Below, one piece after another: positions 1 through 10,212 of a DNA stretch of 64,000 nucleotides. The position numbers and the translations under genes are program-made. Every line of letters begins with the position of its first letter. Position 1 is the first letter of the stretch. Below the pieces are notes generated by a model. That model saw only the letters and a list, made by a program, of their open reading frames with translations, ran no database searches and was not told where the DNA came from. The stretch is from contig NZ_CP015285.1 in the NCBI RefSeq assembly GCF_001639105.2, positions 674,501 to 738,500 of the forward strand, in the 5' to 3' direction. The DNA is from Azospirillum humicireducens (GTDB lineage Bacteria; Pseudomonadota; Alphaproteobacteria; Azospirillales; Azospirillaceae).

Positions 1-759
1 GCGGGATGTCGCACCGACGAAACCCTGGATGTAGCCGTGGTCGATCTGCTCGCCGAGCCCGGCCGACGCGATCAGCGACAGCGACGCCACCCGCCCCGGC
101 GCGTCGAGCGCGGTGCGCATCGACACCGCCCCGCCCATCGAATGGCCGACGAAATGGGCGCGCTCCACCCCGACCGTATCGAGGAAGCCCAGCACCGCCT
201 GCGACAGGCCGGACAGGCTGGGGTCGGCGATCTGCTTGGTCGACTGGCCGTGGCCGGGCAGGTCGAGCGCATAGACGGTGGCCTTCTCCGCCAGCGCGTC
301 GATGGTGAACAGCCAGTTGTCGAGATCGCCGCCGAAGCCGTGGACGAGCAGGACGGTCGGCCCGCTTTCGCCCCGCTTGGCATAGCGGATGGTGCCGGCC
401 GGCGTCTCGGCGGTGTGGTACTGCGGGCCAGCCTCGGCCTCGTCGCCCTCCTCGCTGGCCGGGACGGCATAGGCGTTGATGAAGGCGTCGATGTCGTCGT
501 CCGGCACGTCGGGTTCGGCCAGCACGGCGATCAGCGCCTTGACCGGATAGACGGTGCCGGGTTCGCCCAGCACGCGGCGCAGCACGCCGGTCTCGCCCGC
601 CTCGACCACATTGGTGATCTTGTCGGTCTCGACCTCCAGCAGCTCATCGCCGATGGAGATGGTGGCCCCCGGCCGCTTCAGCCAGCCGGTGACCTTGCCC
701 TCCGACATGGACAGGCCCCATTTCGGCATGACGATGGGCTTGATGCGCTCGTTCAACAT
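1..759 (-). CDS. acoC: Acetoin dehydrogenase E2 component, dihydrolipoamide acetyltransferase with alpha/beta-hydrolase domain (partial)
   Basis: The product transfers the acetyl group released from acetoin by the AcoAB E1 enzyme onto a lipoyl arm and then to CoA. Residues 1-80 form a lipoyl domain with the motif VETDKI, lipoyl lysine at K47. From about residue 125 an alpha/beta-hydrolase fold begins (LLVHGFGG, then the nucleophile elbow GHSMGG). A lipoyl domain joined directly to a hydrolase fold is typical of AcoC and differs from the E2 of pyruvate dehydrogenase. The window edge cuts the C-terminus; 253 codons are visible. It is the last visible gene of acoXABC. A 168-bp gap containing an 88-bp inverted repeat separates it from acoB. 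Confidence 0.93.
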   Translation of the reverse strand, partial: MLNERIKPIVMPKWGLSMSEGKVTGWLKRPGATISIGDELLEVETDKITNVVEAGETGVLRRVLGEPGTVYPVKALIAVLAEPDVPDDDIDAFINAYAVPASEEGDEAEAGPQYHTAETPAGTIRYAKRGESGPTVLLVHGFGGDLDNWLFTIDALAEKATVYALDLPGHGQSTKQIADPSLSGLSQAVLGFLDTVGVERAHFVGHSMGGAVSMRTALDAPGRVASLSLIASAGLGEQIDHGYIQGFVGATSR

Positions 760-804
760 GTGGTGCAGGCTCCTGAAAATGTTTTTTGCTTGGCTCACGC
801 TTTT

Positions 805-892
805 CCGTCATCCCCGCGGAGGCGGGGATCCAGGTGTCGGCCATTGCCGCGATCCGAAACGGTCTGGATTCCCGCCTTCGCGGGAATGACGG
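805..892. repeat. 88-bp REP-like inverted-repeat element, copy A
   Basis: Arms at 805-833 and 864-892 (29 bp each) are inverted copies differing at three positions. Each arm also contains a smaller CCCGC...GCGGG palindrome, so the RNA could fold as one long hairpin or two short ones. A second copy of the same length lies at 45226-45313. It fills most of the acoB-acoC gap. The family resembles the GTCATxCCCGCGxAxGCGGG repeats that are widespread in proteobacterial genomes. Confidence 0.85.
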
Positions 893-927
893 AGAGGTGC
901 GCTTCTTGCGGGCTGTTCGGTGACGCG

Positions 928-1962
928 TCACGCCGCGATCCGCGGCGACGCCCCCTTGGGCGACAGGGTGCGGCGTACGGCGCTGGCGATGCTGTCGGCG
1001 CTGGGGACGTACAGATCCTCCAGCGACGGCGCGAAGGGCACCGGGGTGTGCGGTGCCGTCACCATCTGGATGCCAGCCTTCAGCGCGCCGAAGGCGTTCT
1101 GGCCGACGAAGGCGGCGATGTCGGTGGCGAGGTTGCAGCGCGGGTGCGCCTCGTCCACCACCACCAGCCGGCCGGTGCGCTCCACACTCTCGACGATGGT
1201 GTCCCAGTCGATGGGCGACAGGGTGCGCAGGTCGATCACCTCGGCCTCTGTGCCGTCCTTCGCCAGCGCGGTGGCCGCCTCCATCGCGCGGTGGACGGTC
1301 AGGCCGTAGCTGACGATGGTCACGTCGTCGCCGTCGCGCAGCACGTTCGCCTCGCCGAAGGGAATGGCGTAGCTCTCGGCCGGAACCTCGCATTCCAGGC
1401 CGTAGAGGTTCTTGTGCTCGCAGAAGATGACCGGGTCGTTGTCGCGGATCGACTGGATCAGCAGGCCCTTGGCGTCATAGGCGTTGCTGGGGCAGACCAC
1501 CTTCAGCCCGGGGATGTGGGTGAACAGCGGGGTGAGCATCTGCGAATGCTGGGCGGCGGCGCGGAAGCCTGCGCCGACCATGCCGCGGATCACCACGGGG
1601 GTTTCGGCCTTGCCGCCGAACATGTAGCGGAACTTGGCGGCCTGGTTGAAGATCTGGTCGAAACAGACGCCCATGAAGTCCAGGAACATCAACTCGGCCA
1701 CCGGGCGCAGGCCGCAGGCGGCGGCACCGACGGCCGCACCGATATAGGCGGATTCCGACAGCGGCGTGTCCATCAGCCGGTCGCCATGCTTGGCGTACAG
1801 ACCCTTGGTGACGCCCAGCACGCCGCCCCATGCATCGTCCTCGCCCTTCGCGCCGGTGCCGCCGACGATGTCCTCGCCCATGACGATGACGGTGGGGTCG
1901 TGGCGCATCTCCAGATCCAGTGCTTCGTTGATCGCCTGCTTCATGCTGATCTTGCGGGACAT
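928..1962 (-). CDS. acoB: Acetoin dehydrogenase E1 component, beta subunit
   Basis: This 344-residue protein is the beta subunit of the thiamine-diphosphate E1 enzyme that cleaves acetoin and passes the acetyl group to AcoC. It has the transketolase-like pyrimidine-binding domain (start MSRKISMKQAINEAL, then VMGEDI and DTPLSE near residue 65) and the C-terminal transketolase domain (about 200-325). Length fits E1-beta proteins. The start chosen is the first Met with the E1-beta N-terminus; reading further upstream in frame would run into acoA. It follows acoA by 50 bp on the same strand. The neighbours AcoX and AcoC make acetoin, rather than pyruvate or branched 2-oxoacids, the likely substrate. 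Confidence 0.93.
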   Translation of the reverse strand: MSRKISMKQAINEALDLEMRHDPTVIVMGEDIVGGTGAKGEDDAWGGVLGVTKGLYAKHGDRLMDTPLSESAYIGAAVGAAACGLRPVAELMFLDFMGVCFDQIFNQAAKFRYMFGGKAETPVVIRGMVGAGFRAAAQHSQMLTPLFTHIPGLKVVCPSNAYDAKGLLIQSIRDNDPVIFCEHKNLYGLECEVPAESYAIPFGEANVLRDGDDVTIVSYGLTVHRAMEAATALAKDGTEAEVIDLRTLSPIDWDTIVESVERTGRLVVVDEAHPRCNLATDIAAFVGQNAFGALKAGIQMVTAPHTPVPFAPSLEDLYVPSADSIASAVRRTLSPKGASPRIAA

Positions 1963-2012
1963 GTGTTTCCTCCGCGCGTTTGGCGTTTCTTGCAATTGGG
2001 ATCGGGATTGGC

Positions 2013-2996
2013 TCAGTAGGCGACGTAGACGTCGCGCAGCAGGTCTTCCGGCACTGGCAGCGGGGCAGCCTTGGCGGCGCGCGTGGCGTCCTCGATCAGC
2101 GCGTTGACCTCGCGGTCGATGGCCTGCAACTCGTCGCGGCTGATCACCCCGGCCTCGATCACCCGTTCCGACAGGATGGTCAGGCAGTCGCGCGACGCGC
2201 GGATCGCCTCCAGCTCGCCCTTGGCGCGGTAGGTCTGGGCGTCGCCTTCGAAATGGCCGTAGAAGCGGACCATGTTGCATTCCAGCAGGGCCGGGCCGCC
2301 GCCGTCGCGGGCGCGGCGGATGATCTCGCCGGCCGCCTCGTACACCGCGAAGAAGTCGGTGCCGTCCACCGTGACGCCCGGCATGCCGAAGCCGGTGGCG
2401 CGGTCGACGTAGCTGTCGCAGGACACCGCCCATTCCATCGCGGTGGATTCGGCATAGCCGTTGTTCTCCACCACGAAGACCACCGGCAGGTTCCACACCG
2501 CGGCGAGGTTCAGGCTTTCCAGGAAGGTGCCCTGGTTGGACGCGCCGTCGCCGACGAAGGTGATGCCGACGCCGCGGTCGCCGCGCACCTTGGCCGCCAG
2601 TGCAGCACCGCAGATCAGCGGCGCCCCGGCCCCCAGAATGCCGTTGGCGCCCATCATGCCCTTGGACAGGTCGGCGATGTGCATCGACCCGCCCTTGCCC
2701 CGGCAGGCGCCGGTGGAGCGGCCGTAGATCTCCGCCATCATCGCGTGGACGTCGACGCCCTTGGCGATGCAGTGGCCGTGGCCGCGGTGGGTGGAGGCGA
2801 TGCGGTCGTTGTCGTTCAGGTGCATCATGATGCCGGTGGCGCAGGCCTCCTCGCCGGCATAGAGGTGGACGAAGCCGGGGATGTCGCCCTTGGCGAAATC
2901 GACGTGCAGCCGCTCCTCGAACTCGCGGATCGTCCGCATGGTGCGGTAGGCCTTCAGCAGCTCGTCCTTGCCGAGGGGGAAGGGATTCTGGGCCAT
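2013..2996 (-). CDS. acoA: Acetoin dehydrogenase E1 component, alpha subunit
   Basis: The 327-residue alpha subunit pairs with AcoB in the thiamine-diphosphate E1 enzyme. The thiamine-diphosphate/Mg motif starts at GDGASNQG (about residue 147) and ends at VVENNGY. The conserved HRGHGHCIAKG segment (about residue 70) and the GKGGSMH segment of E1-alpha proteins are present. It lacks the N-terminal extension of branched-chain 2-oxoacid E1-alpha. It begins 32 bp after acoX and ends 50 bp before acoB, so the genes are probably cotranscribed. Specificity for acetoin is inferred from the acoX and acoC neighbours. Confidence 0.93.
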   Translation of the reverse strand: MAQNPFPLGKDELLKAYRTMRTIREFEERLHVDFAKGDIPGFVHLYAGEEACATGIMMHLNDNDRIASTHRGHGHCIAKGVDVHAMMAEIYGRSTGACRGKGGSMHIADLSKGMMGANGILGAGAPLICGAALAAKVRGDRGVGITFVGDGASNQGTFLESLNLAAVWNLPVVFVVENNGYAESTAMEWAVSCDSYVDRATGFGMPGVTVDGTDFFAVYEAAGEIIRRARDGGGPALLECNMVRFYGHFEGDAQTYRAKGELEAIRASRDCLTILSERVIEAGVISRDELQAIDREVNALIEDATRAAKAAPLPVPEDLLRDVYVAY

Positions 2997-3028
2997 GAGG
3001 TGTTTTCTCCCTGATGTGTGTTTGATGG

Positions 3029-4093
3029 TTAGAAGGCGGCGGCGACGGGCACGGGTGTGCCGGTCAGCAGCCTGTTCTGGCCGGCGTGCCGCATGACCGC
3101 GGCGACGTTGACCGTGCGGAAGGCGTCGTCCCTGAGCGTCAGGGACAGACGGTCGCGTTCGCTGAAGGAGAGTTCGCGCTCCCCATCCAGCGCGATGGAT
3201 CCGGCGGCAACCTCCGGCACGAAGGCGACGTCGGCGGGCATGCGGCGCCAGTCGGTGATGCCGACCTCAGCCATCATTCCCGGGGCGATGGGGGCTTGGA
3301 GGGTGGTGCTCTTGCGGCAATCGCCATCCGGCGACAGCCGCACCATCAGGCCGCCGCTCTCGTCGCGGCCGACGGGTTCCAGCAGGCCGGCAATGGCCGA
3401 CATGCCGATCACCTCGGGGTCGGCGAAGGTGACGTAGAGTTCGCGGAAATTCTCGGTCCGCCACAGGGCGCGGGCGCCGATATAGCGCTCCGTCACCAGG
3501 GCGACATCGACCAGCGCCATCTCGGTGACGGTTCCGCCGTCCGCCCCGCTGCGGAGGGACACGTCGATGCGCTTGTTGGCGGAGAATGCAATGTGCGGCG
3601 GCACCCGGCCGGTGACAGCCAGCCCGGTGGCGAGCCCGGTGATGGTCGGCTCGCGGTGTTCGGGGAAGGCGTTGTTGGTGCCGGTGGAGATGCCGGCGAT
3701 GGGAACCGTTCCGCATTCCGCCGCCACCGCCCGGTGGGTTCCGTCGCCGCCGAGCACCACCAGTGCCGAGACGCCGGCCCGCCGCATCTCCGCGGTGGCA
3801 CGGTGGGTGTCGGCGACGGTGCCGGTGACTGGCATGGCGACCGGGTGGAGGGCGGGGTAGATGTCCTCGCCGCGCGCTTTCGCCCGCATCATGCCGCGCT
3901 CGACATGGGCGCGGATGCCGCCATTCTCCGGCATCATCAGAACGTCGCGGACGCCGCAGGCATGCAGCGCCGCCAGCACCCGCAGCAGAATGTTCGCCCG
4001 GTCGGCGATCTGCAGGCTGGTGGCGTTGGCGACGACCCGGCGGATATCGCGGGCTGAAACCGGATTGGCGACGATGCCGACGACCGGAGCCAA
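3029..4093 (-). CDS. acoX: Acetoin catabolism protein AcoX, ATP-NAD kinase-like fold
   Basis: This 354-residue protein resembles the NAD kinase-like family: it starts with GIVANPVSARD and has the nucleotide-binding motif GGDGTHR (about residue 112) followed by ISTGTNNAFPE. AcoX occurs with acetoin dehydrogenase genes in many bacteria, but its biochemical role is not settled. It is the first gene of the visible acoXABC cluster, 62 bp below the -12 element of a consensus sigma54 promoter. It overlaps no neighbour and is followed by acoA after 32 bp. Confidence 0.88.
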   Translation of the reverse strand: MAPVVGIVANPVSARDIRRVVANATSLQIADRANILLRVLAALHACGVRDVLMMPENGGIRAHVERGMMRAKARGEDIYPALHPVAMPVTGTVADTHRATAEMRRAGVSALVVLGGDGTHRAVAAECGTVPIAGISTGTNNAFPEHREPTITGLATGLAVTGRVPPHIAFSANKRIDVSLRSGADGGTVTEMALVDVALVTERYIGARALWRTENFRELYVTFADPEVIGMSAIAGLLEPVGRDESGGLMVRLSPDGDCRKSTTLQAPIAPGMMAEVGITDWRRMPADVAFVPEVAAGSIALDGERELSFSERDRLSLTLRDDAFRTVNVAAVMRHAGQNRLLTGTPVPVAAAF

Positions 4094-4154
4094 GATTGCG
4101 CCTCCCCCTCGCTGATGCGCGCCGTTGATCGACGCGCGGTTCGAAGAGGTAAGA

Positions 4155-4170
4155 GCAACCGCCGTGCCAG
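4155..4170 (-). promoter_or_regulatory. Sigma54 (-24/-12) promoter of the aco operon
   Basis: Read on the minus strand the sequence is TGGCAC-N5-TTGCT, with TGGCAC at 4170-4165 and TTGCT at 4159-4155. It matches the consensus TGGCAC-N5-TTGCW at every specified base. It lies 62 bp upstream of acoX and points into it. Acetoin operons in several bacteria are transcribed by sigma54 with the activator AcoR, which supports the call. Confidence 0.88.
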
Positions 4171-4234
4171 AAGGTCAGTTCAGCGGATTTTCTTGATTAT
4201 CAACGGTTCGGGGTGGTGTGGCGGGGTGGGGCGT

Positions 4235-4276
4235 TGCAACAGGTGTTGCATGGACTGTTGCGTTGCCGATGCAACA
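4235..4276. promoter_or_regulatory. Candidate upstream activator site (AcoR-type) with TGCAACA/TGTTGCA dyads
   Basis: The first dyad is TGCAACA-GG-TGTTGCA (4235-4250), a perfect 7-bp inverted repeat. The second has TGTTGC at 4256-4261 and GCAACA at 4271-4276. They sit 65-106 bp upstream of the -24 box, the usual place for a sigma54 enhancer-binding activator. No acoR gene is in the window, so the binding protein is inferred. Confidence 0.6.
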
Positions 4277-4555
4277 GCTGTGGCGTCACTCCGCGGCTGG
4301 CGGAACCGCGGCGATGCGGGTGGGGATCAGGTTCAGCACGCCGGTGAGCGTCGGTTCGGCCATCTGCCACTCTCCATCCGATTGAGCGATGATGGAACCC
4401 ACTCGCGCATGAGTTAATGGCTGCCCACCTTTTCATGCGCCAGCCGCACCCCGGCATTCCACCCCTGCACAGCGCCCGTCTTGCCAAGCACTTGCCAGCC
4501 GCCTTAGCCTCGCTTGGTCATACCAATGAACCTTCGACCGGGGAGGACAACACCC

Positions 4556-5959
4556 ATGACCGTCATCGCCACCACCCAGCCGCGCGCGGCCCTGACCGAG
4601 GAGGCTCGGGCCGAGCTGTCGGCTTTGCTGGGCGACCGGTTCACCACCTCCCTGCCGGTGCGCGAGCATCACGGCAAGGACGAGTCCTATCACACGCCCT
4701 GTCCGCCGGACGGCGTCGCCTTCGCCAACTCGACCGAAGAGGTCAGCGCGATCGTCAAGATCTGCGCGAAGCACAAGCTGCCGATCATCCCCTTCGGCAC
4801 CGGCACCTCGCTGGAGGGCGGCATCGCGGCGCTGGCCGGCGGCATCACCATCGACCTGTCGGGCATGCAGCAGATCCTGCGCGTCAGCGCGGAGGATCTG
4901 GACGTCACCGTCCAGGCCGGCGTGACCCGCAAGCAGCTGAACGAGCATCTGCGCGACACTGGCCTGTTCTTCCCCATCGATCCCGGCGCCAACGCCTCTC
5001 TCGGCGGCATGTCGGCAACGCGGGCCAGCGGCACCAATGCCGTGCGCTATGGCACCATGCGCGAGAATGTCCTGGGTCTGACCGTGGTGCTGGCCGACGG
5101 CCGCGTCATCAAGACCGGCGGCCGGGCGCGCAAGTCGGCGGCCGGCTATGACCTGACCCGTCTGTTCGTCGGCTCCGAGGGTACGCTCGGCATCATCACC
5201 GAGGTGACGCTGAAGCTCTACGGCATCCCGGAAGCGATCTCGTCCGCCGTCTGCGCCTTCCCGACCATCAAGGGCGCGGTCGATACGGTGATCCAGACCA
5301 TCCAGGTTGGCGTCCCCGTCGCCCGCATCGAACTGCTGGACGAGGTGCAGATCGACGCGGTCAACAAATACTCCAAGCTCGACTACGCCGTCGCCCCGAC
5401 CCTGTTCTTCGAGTTCCACGGCACCGAGGCCGGCGTGAAGGAGCAGGCGGAGATGGTGGCCGCCATCGCCGCCGAGCATGGCGGGATGGAGTTCGCCTGG
5501 GCCACCCGGCCGGAGGACCGGTCCAAGCTGTGGCAGGCCCGGCACGACGCTTATTACGCCGCACTCGCCCTGCGTCCGGGGTCGAAGGGCTGGCCGACCG
5601 ACGTCTGCGTGCCGATCTCGCGGCTTGCCGACTGCATCCTGGAAACCAAGCAGGATCTGGCCGAGTCCAACATGCTGGCGCCGATGGTCGGCCATGTCGG
5701 CGATGGCAACTTCCACCTCGTCTATGTCCTCGACCCGGAGAACCCGGCGGAACTGGCCGAGGCGCAGCGCCTTGCCGACAAGATGGTGGGCCGTGCGCTG
5801 GCGATGGGCGGCACCTGCACCGGAGAACACGGCATCGGCTATGGCAAGATGGCGTTCCTGGAGCAGGAGGCCGGCGAGGCATTCGCCGTCATGGGCGACC
5901 TGAAGCGTGCCTTCGACCCGGACAACCTGCTGAATCCGGGCAAGGTGGTGCGGGTCTGA
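4556..5959 (+). CDS. FAD-linked oxidase, D-lactate dehydrogenase (cytochrome)/GlcD family
   Basis: The 467-residue protein is a VAO-type flavoenzyme that oxidises a 2-hydroxyacid such as D-lactate or glycolate. The FAD-binding PCMH domain (about residues 45-220) contains PFGTGTSLEGG and the pyrophosphate-binding segment DPGANASLGGM. The C-terminal FAD-oxidase domain ends with the conserved GTCTGEHGIGYGK (about residue 421). The start at 4556 is chosen because GGGAGGA lies 8 bases upstream; an earlier in-frame ATG at 4514 has no such site. No glcE or glcF follows, which favours the stand-alone D-lactate dehydrogenase type over glycolate oxidase. It is divergent from the aco operon. Confidence 0.85.
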   Translation: MTVIATTQPRAALTEEARAELSALLGDRFTTSLPVREHHGKDESYHTPCPPDGVAFANSTEEVSAIVKICAKHKLPIIPFGTGTSLEGGIAALAGGITIDLSGMQQILRVSAEDLDVTVQAGVTRKQLNEHLRDTGLFFPIDPGANASLGGMSATRASGTNAVRYGTMRENVLGLTVVLADGRVIKTGGRARKSAAGYDLTRLFVGSEGTLGIITEVTLKLYGIPEAISSAVCAFPTIKGAVDTVIQTIQVGVPVARIELLDEVQIDAVNKYSKLDYAVAPTLFFEFHGTEAGVKEQAEMVAAIAAEHGGMEFAWATRPEDRSKLWQARHDAYYAALALRPGSKGWPTDVCVPISRLADCILETKQDLAESNMLAPMVGHVGDGNFHLVYVLDPENPAELAEAQRLADKMVGRALAMGGTCTGEHGIGYGKMAFLEQEAGEAFAVMGDLKRAFDPDNLLNPGKVVRV

Positions 5960-6025
5960 CCGGCAGGGACCGGGGGACACCGCTCCTCCGGCCCCGGCCC
6001 GCCGGCTTCCGACCCGTGCCGCCGA

Positions 6026-6760
6026 TCACATATAGCTCTTCAGCCGTTCCCAACCGTCTTCGCAAACGATGATGGTGACCGCTTGGCGGACCGCCTTCTT
6101 TCCATCCCCGCCGACCAGGGTCAGGATCGTCGCCATGGCGACGTGGCAGCCCTGGCGGGCCGACTCCACCAGAGCCTTCGCGTGGGTTTCCTTCGGCCGC
6201 GTTTCCTTGAGGATCTTTGACTTGATCGATTTCCCGAAGCTGTAGAGGCCGCGATACAGGATTTCGCTGGCGCCCGCCGTGAAGACGCCGACGCCGATGC
6301 GCGCCGCCACGACCTCCTTCTTGTCGATCGCGTATCCGACCTGCTTGGTGCAGTTGCCGCAGGAGCATGCCAGTCCCTTGCGCTTGCCCTTCGCCATGTC
6401 GTTCAGGTCGTGCAGGTCGTAGACGGATTCGGCCATCGACGCGACCTTGGCCGCCGCAATCCAGGGGGCCAGAGCCGCGCCCAGCGGCATGAACACCACA
6501 CCGCCGGAGGCGACCACCGGGATGGCGGTGTGCGGGATGGCGACGCCGCTCGACACCCCGCTTGCGGTGGCCAGATGGGTCACGCCGGATTGCAGCGCCA
6601 TCTCACCGCCCATTTTCAGGATCTCGGAGCCGTTGCGGCTGCAGAAATTCAGGACCTTGTCGGCGATCTCGAGTGTCGGCCGCTTGCCCCCGGCCTTCTC
6701 GACCGCTTGGTCGCACTTACTCTTCATCTCATCGAGGAAAGATGCGGTCGGAAGTGACAT
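6026..6760 (-). CDS. Hypothetical protein with CSCGNC cysteine motif and hydrophobic Gly/Ala-rich segment
   Basis: I do not recognise this 244-residue protein. Visible features are a helical, charged N-terminus (1-50), a long Gly/Ala/Val-rich hydrophobic stretch (about 65-115) that could hold two membrane helices, a metal-ligand-like C-x-C-x2-C cluster (CSCGNC, about residue 135), and a basic C-terminal third. The start MSLPTASFLDEM (6760) follows a purine-rich GAGAGAGCGAG; an upstream in-frame extension has different composition and is probably non-coding. It stands alone, convergent with the dehydrogenase gene and next to an AT-rich stretch, so recent acquisition is possible. It might be a membrane-active or metal-binding protein, but no function can be assigned. 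Confidence 0.7.
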   Translation of the reverse strand: MSLPTASFLDEMKSKCDQAVEKAGGKRPTLEIADKVLNFCSRNGSEILKMGGEMALQSGVTHLATASGVSSGVAIPHTAIPVVASGGVVFMPLGAALAPWIAAAKVASMAESVYDLHDLNDMAKGKRKGLACSCGNCTKQVGYAIDKKEVVAARIGVGVFTAGASEILYRGLYSFGKSIKSKILKETRPKETHAKALVESARQGCHVAMATILTLVGGDGKKAVRQAVTIIVCEDGWERLKSYM

Positions 6761-7443
6761 CGGGCTCGCTCTCTCAGTCTGGCTTCGGTCCGGTGCCGTA
6801 CCGTCCGGCGGAGACCGCATGGCGTCTTGCGGTACGCCACTGAATGAGGCGTGTCTCCCGATGGAGCGGCGACCACCCCAAAGGACACTAAGATAAGAAA
6901 TAGAGCATTGGAAGGGAAAATCATCTTTCCCTGAGGCGTGGGAAGCTGGAAGCGAGAATGTAATCTCTGGAGATTGCAACATACAAATGTTGGTTGCGAA
7001 AATCCAAATAAAATTCTCCGCGGACTCTGTTTTGGCGAGGCTCTGTTCTCGGTGATCCGAGCGATGACGCCGGCCTGGCTCTTCTGTCGGAATCTGCGTC
7101 GCCATCCTGCGTTCGGTGCCGATCCAGTGTCTACAGGATCTGTGACTTGTACCGCCAGATCGATATCGGGCTGTTTCATTGGGGGGAATCGATGCTGGAA
7201 GAGATGGAAGGCTTATTATCACAAGCATGATGATGAACAGCGGTTGGCTGCAGCTTTGTAATATTGATTTGTATTTCTATGTTATTATTTCAATGTGTAT
7301 TAATGATTTGTAAATGGAATAGTGCTCGGCAATTTTGCGAATTGTCCGATTTCCGGAACTTGATTATCGACCGTAATGTTCTTGTGCACCGCTTCCGGTG
7401 CCGCACCTAGCTTTCGCTGTGCCTTCCACACTGGAGACCGATC
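6761..7443. other. Long intergenic region with AT-rich stretch
   Basis: No convincing gene lies in these 683 bases. A plus-strand ORF at 6938-7261 has no ribosome binding site and an unnatural composition. Base composition changes sharply: 6860-7040 and especially 7200-7330 are rich in A and T, in contrast to the GC-rich flanks. The right end holds a candidate EcfG-type promoter (7355-7380) for the small exported protein gene. Confidence 0.6.
7355..7380 (+). promoter_or_regulatory. Possible EcfG-type promoter (GGAAC-N17-TGTT)
   Basis: GGAAC at 7355-7359 and TGTT at 7377-7380 are separated by 17 bases, close to the alphaproteobacterial general-stress consensus GGAAC-N16/17-CGTT. It lies 63 bp upstream of the small exported protein gene. 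One degenerate match in an AT-rich region is weak evidence. Confidence 0.35.
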
Positions 7444-7716
7444 ATGAAGTTTTCCGCTGTCGCTCTTTCCCTTGGTGTCCTGTCGGTCGGCATCCTCGCT
7501 GCCGGTGCGCCCGCCCTGGCGGACGACAATGCCAAGTGGGTCGCCCAGTGCATGAAGGACAACGCCGACGCCAAGGTGCCTGAAACGGTCGTGAACAAGT
7601 ACTGCGTCTGCATGAACGACAAGATGGACAACAACGAGACCCGGACCATCACGCAGTGGGAGAAGGCCAATCCCGAAGCCCGCAAGGCTTGCGAGAAGGT
7701 TGCCGGCTGGGAGTGA
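7444..7716 (+). CDS. Small exported protein of unknown function, four cysteines in mature part
   Basis: This 90-residue protein has a clear Sec signal peptide (positive start MKFS, hydrophobic core, cleavage expected after APALA near residue 26). The mature part of about 64 residues has four cysteines (QCM, YCVCM, ACEK), suggesting one or two disulphides in the periplasm. GGAGA lies 7 bases before the ATG. A strong terminator follows 34 bp downstream, so it is a single-gene transcript. I do not recognise a named family; similar short Cys-containing periplasmic proteins are common in Azospirillum-like genomes. Confidence 0.85.
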   Translation: MKFSAVALSLGVLSVGILAAGAPALADDNAKWVAQCMKDNADAKVPETVVNKYCVCMNDKMDNNETRTITQWEKANPEARKACEKVAGWE

Positions 7717-7749
7717 TCGCCGGCCACTGGCAGTCACCGATCCTGCAGG

Positions 7750-7787
7750 AAAGGCCCGGTTCCGTTTGGAGCCGGGCCTTTCCTTTT
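7750..7787. terminator. Rho-independent terminator between convergent genes
   Basis: A perfect 10-bp stem AAAGGCCCGG / CCGGGCCTTT (7750-7759, 7772-7781) has a 12-base loop and is followed by CCTTTT. Both strands give A/T runs, so it may also serve the convergent YaiI-family gene. Confidence 0.88.
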
Positions 7788-7800
7788 CAGTGCCCGGCCT

Positions 7801-8298
7801 TCACCGGAATTTCGGCCGCCGTCCCGCCTTCAGTGCTTGCACCGCCTGATCGAGTGTCTGCAGGAACTGCGACTTGTCGCGCTGGCTCATCGGCGCGTTG
7901 CCGCCGCTGACCACGCCCATGTCGCGCAAATCCTGCATCAGCGCGCGGGTGGCGAGCGCCGAGCCGACGCTGTCGGGCGTGAAGGGGCGTCCGGTCGGGC
8001 CGATCACCACCGCGTTCCGCTTCACGCAGCGGTCGGCCAGCTGGATGTCGGCGGTCACCACGATGTCGGTCGGGCCGGCCTGTTCGGCGATCCAGTTGTC
8101 GGCGGCGTCGAAGCCGTCGCTGACCACCACCAGTTCGGCCATGCACTCCGTCGGCAGGCGGAGCGGCGCGTTGGCGACCAGCCACACCTTGCAGCCGGTG
8201 CGACCGGCGACCTTGTAGACCTCGGCCTTGACCGGACAGGCGTCGGCATCGACGTAGATTTCGACCTTGGGGCTGACCAATCCTTTTTCTCCTGCCAT
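7801..8298 (-). CDS. YaiI/YqxD family protein (DUF188)
   Basis: The 165-residue protein carries the family signature VDADACPVK near its N-terminus, then VVVSDGFDAADNWI, DIVVTADIQLADRC and the GRPFTPDSVG segment. The conserved aspartates resemble those of PIN-like nucleases, but no activity is established for this family. Start MAGEKGLV at 8298 is preferred, with GGCGGGA just upstream; an in-frame ATG at 8340 would add 14 residues. It is convergent with the small exported protein gene and divergent from ettA. Confidence 0.88.
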   Translation of the reverse strand: MAGEKGLVSPKVEIYVDADACPVKAEVYKVAGRTGCKVWLVANAPLRLPTECMAELVVVSDGFDAADNWIAEQAGPTDIVVTADIQLADRCVKRNAVVIGPTGRPFTPDSVGSALATRALMQDLRDMGVVSGGNAPMSQRDKSQFLQTLDQAVQALKAGRRPKFR

Positions 8299-8455
8299 TT
8301 CCCGCCGATACCGCCCGATCTCCGTGGGTCGGTTCAACAAGGTTTCATGCAGGGCCCTTATGCGCTAAAACCGGACCCTAGCGACAGGGTGCCGTAGAAC
8401 CGCAAGGCTGGGGCGGCGCCATTTCCCACATCTTTTCGGAAGGTCGGAGCGGCGC

Positions 8456-10132
<1,677 letters not shown>

Positions 10133-10150
10133 TCCTGTTGCCTGAATGAG

Positions 10151-10188
10151 AAAGGCCGCTCCTTCCAACTGGGGGGAGCGGCCTTTTT
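10151..10188 (+). terminator. Rho-independent terminator after ettA
   Basis: A perfect 12-bp stem, AAAGGCCGCTCC (10151-10162) with GGAGCGGCCTTT (10175-10186), is followed by further T residues. It lies 18 bp after the ettA stop. Confidence 0.92.
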
Positions 10189-10212
10189 CGTGCCCGCGAA
10201 CGCTTGTTTCGG

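Noticed and set aside
37..2019. Long plus-strand open frame opposite acoABC
   Set aside because: It is an artefact of GC-rich codon use on the opposite strand; E1-alpha, E1-beta and lipoyl motifs are on the minus strand.
4556..5959. Glycolate oxidase operon glcDEF
   Set aside because: No glcE or glcF follows, so the stand-alone dehydrogenase reading is retained.
6938..7261. Possible 107-codon gene in the AT-rich gap
   Set aside because: No ribosome binding site, mixed composition and no recognisable features.
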